From NCBI RefSeq assembly GCF_016086655.4, contig NC_052137.2:4402001-4466000 (forward strand): a stretch of 64,000 bases of DNA. The letters are read 5' to 3'. Source of the stretch: Lepeophtheirus salmonis (Eukaryota > Arthropoda > Copepoda > Siphonostomatoida > Caligidae). Below are positions 52,401 to 61,400 of the stretch, piece after piece. Below the pieces are notes generated by a model. It saw only the letters and a program-made list of their open reading frames with translations, searched no databases and had not been told where the DNA came from. Positions within the stretch are counted from its first letter, which is position 1; every line of letters starts with the position of its first letter. A program made the translations under genes and the position numbers.

Positions 52401-55400
52401 ATTTTTGGGGCCTTCAAATGGTTAGTTTTTGATAGAATTTGACAGTACTTCTTCGAAAAATATAAATGTATAGGCTTTTACTTCAAATTACTGGGAAGAG
52501 TTAAGATACCCGCTAATTTTAGCTATCGTTAAGAACCTTTATATGATTTAAGATACTTAATTTGGCCCTGATGTGATCCTTACAAATACAAGGATCTTTC
52601 CACTCATTTTTTAAAAATGTCTCTGGACAGTCAGGTGTGAAACCTCGGGATCTCTTGCATGGGTCCTCATGGGCTTGAGGGGATTGGTCTGGGCTGTTTT
52701 CTTTAACTCCTCTGAGTCCAGTGTGGCTTTTTAGACAGGGACTTTCTTCCTCTCCAACGTTTCGGACATGCTGACGGTGTAGACAATGGTCATGGAGACA
52801 CTCAACTGCTCAGAGTGGGCAAATTGAAATTTGTCCATTACGTTCATGTGTCATTTCCTCGACTTGTATTTAAGTTAGAGAGCTCAGGATGGTTTTGTTT
52901 TGTAACTAATTGTGTATGCTTGAATATATCGAAATATGAATTAATTTCAAATACTCAACCTTCATTATTTATTGAATTAGTAAATTTTCAGATTTTAATG
53001 GAGCACCCCGTATATATAACATCCTTTTTTTCCTTATAAATGAATATATATATTTTTTTTTTTCGTTTTTCTTCATATTTTTGTTTTTCATTCTCCTCAA
53101 GAACAAATGGGTCTGATCATGAAGTAGTAATGAGGTAAGAGGTAATAGATAGCTGAGGGAAAAAAGAAATAATACGCGTGTCGTCTTGGTAATGAATGGT
53201 AACTAATATGTATGGTTTGATTGGAGGTGGGTGGGCAATCAATTCGAATTTTAAAAAGTGAATGTATATATGATCAAACTAATTATATGGTTACTCTGAT
53301 GGGGCAAAATTTGAGGGAAGTTAATCCTGGGATTGATGTATTTGTTTGTTTCCTGAAGGAAACTTGAAGCGACTCATCACCAATCCTCCTCTACTACAAC
53401 CTATTTTCTTTTCATTCACTAACAATTTATCATATTCGTATATATTTTTCCAATTTTTTTAGTTCTTTGTTTTTTCATCTCTTCTTTTCTTTTTTTGTTT
53501 TACATAGACAATCGATATACTGATGACATCCATTATAAGGGTGGATGCGTTATTGGTTCAGGGATGCTTAGTTGGGCGTCTTGGATGTTTGCAGATCAAG
53601 CCAAGTATGAATCATTTTTTAATATACTCATTCAGTAAATACTTTATGCATGGAAAGAGCTCTCTTTTTTTTCTTGACCAACTAATGGACAACTAATTTC
53701 TCTATATCAATCATAATAATCTAATTATATCTACCAGTTAAATAATTATAATTAGCTAGAGTTGTGTAAAATATGACCAGCTTGTATCTGAAAATTAAAA
53801 AATCCAAAATTTCATGGATAACTATGTCCTTTTGATGAATATTTTGATGGAGAGCAGCGTAGCTGTCTTGAAGTTGGACTTATATAACCTGCAAGCAGCT
53901 GTGAGAGGAAGGGAAGTTAACAAAAATCCCACTCCGTATATAGCGAGGACATATAGACTGGAAATACACCGATATCTATCCTGAATTCTACTCTGAGTCC
54001 AACAACGACTTACTCCCACCCTACTTAAAATTGATACGTATTTTGAAGTTCATCTGTCATGGATTATGCTAGCTCTAATGGATTGGATTCAGAATAACAC
54101 AAGCCTCACTGATGGAGGTGTTTGAAGAATCAGGAATTTCGTTTAAGGATGAATCGGGAATTTCGTTTAATGATGAATTGTTACGAGTGATGCAAAAAAT
54201 ATTTCCTTCCGGTTTGTCAAAATAAGATAAACTTAAAAGGCTCGTGATGATCCTAACAATTTGAAGAATATTTGGGAGGAGAGCAGATCAGCTGTCCTGA
54301 CGTTTTATTACATCAGATGTAAACAGTCGCGAGAGGAAGGAAATAAGCAATAATCCCATTGCCAGACACGTAGGGTTTCTTGTCTGCTCCTGGAGAGTGT
54401 ATGAGGTCCTCTCGGACCTTCAACCGCATAGAAACATTGTAAATTGTCTTCATTGAGTCACCAGTCTGCTCCCTGATAGCCTTTTTGGACAATCCAGTGG
54501 ATAGGAGCTCTGGGATCTCAATCCTCTTCTCGTACTCTGCAATCTATAGCTTATTATGTGTTTTACAACATTGCTAATCGGATTATTAAAAAAAAAGACT
54601 CTTAACCTCTCAAAAAGTTTAACGGTAGGCCATGTACAGGCTGGAATAAGATCGATTTCGATCTTCAATTCTACTCCTATTCCAACAAAGACTTACACTT
54701 ATAAATCCCGTGAAACCCCTTCTAGTTACTCTTTCTCTTTCATGACCACAAGCACTAGTGTTTACTTCATAATTAGATGTTATCTCTTTAAGAATTAAAT
54801 GATAATGATAACAGATTTGGAAAAATAATTAATATAGTGTAGTTCATATTTTATACAACTCCAATCATACCCTAGAAAATATCCCTTAGTTGGTCAAAAA
54901 AGAAAAAAGAAGTGCCCATTCAATGTATAGAGTATTCCTTGACCTATGTACTATTAATATATATTTTTGTATAACCAATGCATAGACCTCCACATCCCAA
55001 GCACTCAAAAGATTGGAAATTAGAATGGAAACGTCGTCTTGAAAATGCGTGTCATTCCTGGGTGGATATTTGGCTCTCGAAGCAAAAATTTCATGAATAT
55101 TGGGAAAATGGATCTATTTGTATGAATTACGAAAAGATAAAAATACCTGTTTTTGTCATAGGTGGATGGGTAGACTCATACAAAAATGCTGCCTTTCGTA
55201 TGAGTAGTAAATTACCACTTTCTCAGTGTTTAATCGGCCCCTGGAGCCATGATTGGCCTGACACTGCCTTGCCCAAACCTAATGTAAGAGCCTTCCTCAA
55301 ATTTTCCTTAAAAATATATGTCTATATTTTAAAACTATACAGATTGGATTTCTACAAAAATGTTTGGAATTTTGGGAACGTACTCTCAAGAACTCTTCAT

Positions 55401-58400
55401 GTGATGTTGAGAAGGATTTTGTTTGGTATCAGTGCAAGGGAGTGTTGCCTCCGTCTGAATTGGTTAATGAATGGCCTGGAGAATGGTTACGGATGAAAAA
55501 AGGAATTACTCTGGAAGATTCTGTGGACTATTTACACTTTGAGATATCTTCAGAACAACCAAGAATATCTCAGAGTAGAGGGACACCCCGGATTTTGTCT
55601 CTTGATGAGGTAATATATCGTGAATATGTTAAGAAAAATGCCAAAATAAGGTAAGAAAAGTGGCAATATGTTATATACCAATTGTTTGACACCTCGGATA
55701 GAACAATTGCTTGAGAAACAAATGAGACTTCACGAGGATTCATTTGATGATATAATCCTCTTACTGCAATAGATGTTCAACATGAAATAAAATAGTTTAC
55801 AATCATGTTCCCCATCGTACAATGACTGGCTGAGGTGGAAGTGGAAGTTAGGGAATGGACGAGTTGCCAAATCCCCAACCTTGCAAGCGTCTTTTAAAAT
55901 ATTTTTAAATGCTGATATGAATCATTCATTGAAAGCTAATTTGACCTACCCAGAAAATATATGGTGCCCATGAGCATCACAACTAGTGTGTTTCAAGTTA
56001 GGATAAAATACTTTTAAACTAACTCTATAATTGATAACATAAGTAGGATGCCTCTTCTGTGAAGTATACTTCACATACCGAGTGGTCCATTAAAATTTGA
56101 ACACTTTGAAATTTAAACTTCAACCAAGATATAATTTATTAGTTAACTATAGAATTTCAACAAAATTAATACTATAAATATTTATGTGTGTCTCAGCTCT
56201 CTGAATCATTAATGTAGCCGCCTTTATCTGCGGATATAGTACTCTGTCATGACGTCCCAGTGATGGCTCCCAGTGTTTTTATGGGCTTTGTATTTGGATA
56301 ATGGATACTGCAGTCCTTCCTCTTGACATGAACCCAAAAGGTTTAGTCGAGAGGGATGGCATCAGGGCTGTAGAGTGGCCAAAAGTGCCATTAAAGAGTT
56401 CAAAAGAACTCATTCGAAAGAGTCTTGCAATGAAGGACACGTGTTTCTTTTATTGCTGGTGTCATAAGTGGCCTCTCCATCCTCACAAAGCTCTTTCCAC
56501 CCACTTTTTGTTATGTCCAGGATAGTCTGATATGAAACCTCGAGATCTCTTGCACGGGCCCGCATGGACTTGAGAGAATCGGCCGGGCAGTTTTATTTAA
56601 CTCCGAGTCCAATTTGGCCTTTTTGATAGCGCACATCTTCTTCTGCAACGTTTCGGACTCGCTAACGGTGGTCCTGGAGACACCCAACTGCTTGGAGTGC
56701 GTGAACAGAAATTCGTATGCAACGTTCAAGTGTCATTTTCTTGACTTGAACTTAAGCTAAAGAGCTCAAGTTTAATATATCGAAATAGGAATTAATTTCA
56801 ATCATTCAACCTTGATTAATTATTGAATTAGTAAGTGCTCAGATTTCAATGGATTATCTGGTAACTCTGCAATAGATCCTCATTCATGTGCAAACACACT
56901 CCTGGCTACACATATCAATTATCTCCTCTATAATTATAAGAGCTCGAGAAAACTTTAAAAAACCACAACATTGCTTATGCTACACAACAAAAACAAAATT
57001 TTGGACGCATAAATAAATCACAAGGTCAAATATTTAGTGTTCAAATTTCAATGGATCACCCGGTAATGTGCTTCAAATCAGGATAAAGCACTTTTACACT
57101 AACTCTTGATTTGATGACATATGGTGCCTCTTCTGTTCAGTATACATAGAAATTATGATTTTTGAAACTTCACAGATCTACAATAAGTTTGGTCTAACGT
57201 TTAAGCTAGATGTGTGAAAGGACTGCACATTGTACAGGTTAGGTAAAATGATCAGACCAAACAGGTCTAGTACAGCCAGCATATTTGCTACTCATATTCA
57301 AAACATTCCTATAAATGATGCATTTAAATATACGTAAAAGAGAAAAATCTAACATTTGTTCCCCAAAGTTGGAAAATTCTGCTTCTGACCAAATTCCAAA
57401 AAAATGACATATGTATTGTAAAATATGGATTAAATATTTTTCCCCACCCTACTCATGACATTAAAAAAAATCGAATCTCTAAAAACAAAGTCCTTACACA
57501 CACATTATTGGTTTAAAAAATTAAATATTTATAGTAACAATGTACTTAAAACAGATTTATAGATAAGGAGTGGTTATTTTAACGACATTTTTAATTATTT
57601 CTATGAATTTTAATGTCTTCTAAAAGTACTTAATAATTCAAATTAATTACTCCTTTTTAAAAAAATAGCTGACGGAATCTGTAACTTTAAAAGTAGACCC
57701 ACTCTCTGCCCAAGAATATAGTGAATTTCTATCTTTTGGAGACCCAGATCAAGCTGGAGATATGGGGCTTGTCAATTCAAATCATTCAGACACATGGATA
57801 CTGGAACCCATCTTCGGAGAAGAATCTCTCTCCATTTTTGGACAACCCATTTTTGAAGCAATTGTGAGTGGTCCACAAATTATTGTACGTCTCTGTGATG
57901 TATTCCCGGATGGGCAAACTCGTCTTTTGAGCATTGGAGTGTTGAATTTGGAGGATGATCTTGATAAAAGGTATTGAGAAATATTGTGTAGGAGATCCTG
58001 AGTCACTAACATATGAGGCTTTAATTTGTAAGACGTATAAAGATCACACTGGATGTTCTTGGATATGATCTTCAACCTGGACATCAATTGTCTCTATCTC
58101 TTTCGCCAATGTATTTCCCTTTGATATGGCCTCCAAAAAGGGAACCTCATCTCCAGTTTTAAGGTGGAATCTTTAGTATTCCAAAGTTACTGCGAGGCAC
58201 AATCGAATCGAATTATGAAGCAGGAGAGCCAATTTGCTTCAAAAGGGGACCAATAATTGAAAAAAATCAAGGATGGATTATTTAAAAGGTCATTTGATAC
58301 ACTTTTTAATGAGGATAAAAGCGAAACATACGAATGGAGAACTCTGTCGGACTCTGGTACGGAGAAGCTGATTGAACAAAAAATCACATCTTCCGAAAAG

Positions 58401-61400
58401 CGGGAAGAGATTTATAGGTACAAATTATTTAAACATATTAATATGGACTTACGCTCATGATATACTAAAAGGCTGCTGTCAAATTTGTGGAAAGGAATTA
58501 TTTTTTTTCCTAATTATTTATTTGTGGTTGTTTCAATTTAAAATCATTAATTTCTGTACTCAAATTGTGTCATCTTTAAAAACAAAAAAAAACTTATCTT
58601 GTTGAAATGACCAAATAATGTTATTTATAAACATGTTTTGTCTTCCGAAAAAAAAAAATTAATTATTATTTTTCAAAAAAGTTTTATTCTTTTCTTAAAA
58701 AAACCTTTTTTCATAATTTTTTTACTCAATTTTCTAAAATTTTATTTGTCAAATTTGGCAATTATAAAAAAATCATTATTTAGAGCCTAGTTAACAGTCC
58801 ATATATACTATGTATTTCTTGTTGTAGGATTTCAAACCAATTCCCCTTCAATCCTCAAGCAATTATCACGTGGGATGTGAATATGGAGTTCCCTTCTTCC
58901 GAGACGGATGAGTTTGAAAGAATCTCAATAAAAATCATTTCAAAAATGAGTTCTTCAGAGGAAAACTTCCTTCTTGATCATCATATAAATGTATCTCATG
59001 GTGAAACAGAGATATATCAAAATGGATATGAGAAAGTCATTCCTCGAGAGCTTTAGATAATAGGGGTAAACTTCCTTACACCATCAAATAAAGAGGGAAA
59101 GGTAGGCTCATAAAAGGGCGCTTATTATAAATATTGTAATTTGAAAATATACATTTATATTAGAACTCTTAAATCGTCAAACCTAAACGAGTATTTGCAT
59201 TTATTTAAATTGTTTGGCTTCACTCCAACAAATTGGCCGTAAACGTATACATTAGACACATATTAAATGTAACTTACTATTCATCTCCCTAATATGACAC
59301 AAATGGTGATAACCCGGGCTGTGTCGGTCCCAATTTATTCGAGTTAGTCCAGTCTTCGAAACTGTATCATCGATCCTTAGAACTGTCGGTCCTTGGGTCA
59401 GGTCCTTAGAACTGTCGGCCGTTAGGTCCGGTCCTTAACTGTCAGTTCCAATTTTTCATGTCTAGTCCAGTCTTAGGATCGATTTTATTGGTCCTTAGAA
59501 CGGTTTGTCCTTCGGTCCAGTCCTTAGAACTATCGGTCGTTGGGCCCAGTCCTCAACTGTCAGTTCCAATTTTTTCAGTCTAGTCCAGTCTTAGGATTGG
59601 TTTTATCGGTCCTTACAACTATCGATCCTTGGGTCCAGTCCTTAACTGTCAGTTCTTGAATTTTTCCAACATATGTTATGATGATGGTGTTTCAAGCCTA
59701 TTAAGAGATATTTTACCGGAACGACGTAGCTCAATTGACAAACGCACTTAGGAAAAATTATTCTCTAGAAGTCAATGTACGTAGGTTCGAGTCTCTGATC
59801 GTTCCTAGATAAGGAAGTATAATACTTAATGTACTACAATGACTTCAAAGACGATTCCTAGGTTAGATCGAGTAAATGTAATACTATAATGTTAACTTAT
59901 ACTTGATCAGTTCAACCCCATCTGACAAATTTAAGGAACATTAAAAAAATCCAATATGTAGGATGGGATTTTTAACGAGTGTGAGGAAAAAGGCAAACTT
60001 ATGATATTACTGAATGAAGACCCTCGTGTACAGAGGTTTAAATAATATGAAATTTGAAGATTGTGTTCTTTTTGTTATTATATTTTTTTTTTTACCAAAA
60101 GCTGTCAACATGATACGGTTTGATGATTTTGGAGACACTCTTGCCGAGGTGGATCAAAGTAAGAATCAATCCATGTATGAAAATAATATTATATTGGGAG
60201 AAGCTTTTTGTATGTAGTTGCCAAGAAAATATATATTTTTACTTTCAAAAGATGTTTTCACTATTCTTATATTCTTAAAGAGAGAAAATATATCTTATAA
60301 GTATAAATTAATCACTACTGCGTGAAATAAGAACAGCAGTATCACTGAGATTTGTTACAGAAATATATGTGCAAGTCCTTGTTGGACTCAGAATGGAATT
60401 GAGGATCGGCATGGTTGTCATTCCAGCTTATATCATTGTTAGATATAGAGTGGATTTTGTGTTTATTTCCTTCATCTAATAGCTCCTCACAGCTAATTTA
60501 ATGAAACGTTAGGACGGCCAAGCTGTTCTCCTCCAAAACATTATTCAAATTGTGAGGGTAACCAATTGAACTTTCGGTTTCTATTCTTAACAGACTGGCG
60601 TTTCATATTATTTGAGAGTCTCTGCTTATATATATCTATTGCCTGTTATATAATTTTATGAATTACTTCTATAAAGAGTAAAACCTTTTACATGCTGCAC
60701 CTTGATCCTTCCTAACTCTTAAAAACGTGTCCGAATTGAGCGCAAAAGCTGCCCTGTAGAAATGGACTTTGATGAATGAATTGATGATAGATATCAGATA
60801 GTGACGTTATTATTAAGTAATATTGACAACAAATTACCAGACTTTAGTGAAAATGAGGCCATGTAGAGGTCCCTTGAAAGTGAGACTTTGACCAAAAAAA
60901 GGACCAATAATATGGACGGAACTGGACCAAAGCAGGACTGATATTAAGTCCCATATTAAGGAAAGATACAATCCTATAGATAATATATTGAGTTAGCTCT
61001 TCTAAAACTGATAATTACTTCATAACAGGAGTTCAGATAGGACTTTTAAAGAGGAGGGGGGCATTTTTATTTTTGAAAAAAAAAATAGTTTAACTTAATT
61101 TGTTTTACTTTTTAAATAAAAAATTGTATGATGACCTTTCTTTTAGAATAACAAAAACTTTAAAATGGAGCGTTATAGATTATATATAATTAAATCCTTA
61201 CATATTCTCTGCTTGGATATGGGCTGTCCATCCTCTCTTTTCCATGTAATCGTAGGCATTGGATGTCCTGATGCGTAACATGTGAGCCTTGCAGGATATC
61301 CTTCATTAATCGTTAGGTCCGAACTTGTTCCAGTAACGAGGATCCGTGGAGGCTCTACAGGAAAAAAATAACAAACATTATTATAGTTAGGACCTAAAGC

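Noticed and set aside
57782..58087. 101-codon minus-strand frame
   Set aside because: Antisense shadow of hydrolase exons 6 and 7.
59718..59805. A functional tRNA gene
   Set aside because: The acceptor stem and Pol III boxes fit, but the T stem, D stem and anticodon arm do not fold; kept only as a tRNA-like/SINE candidate.
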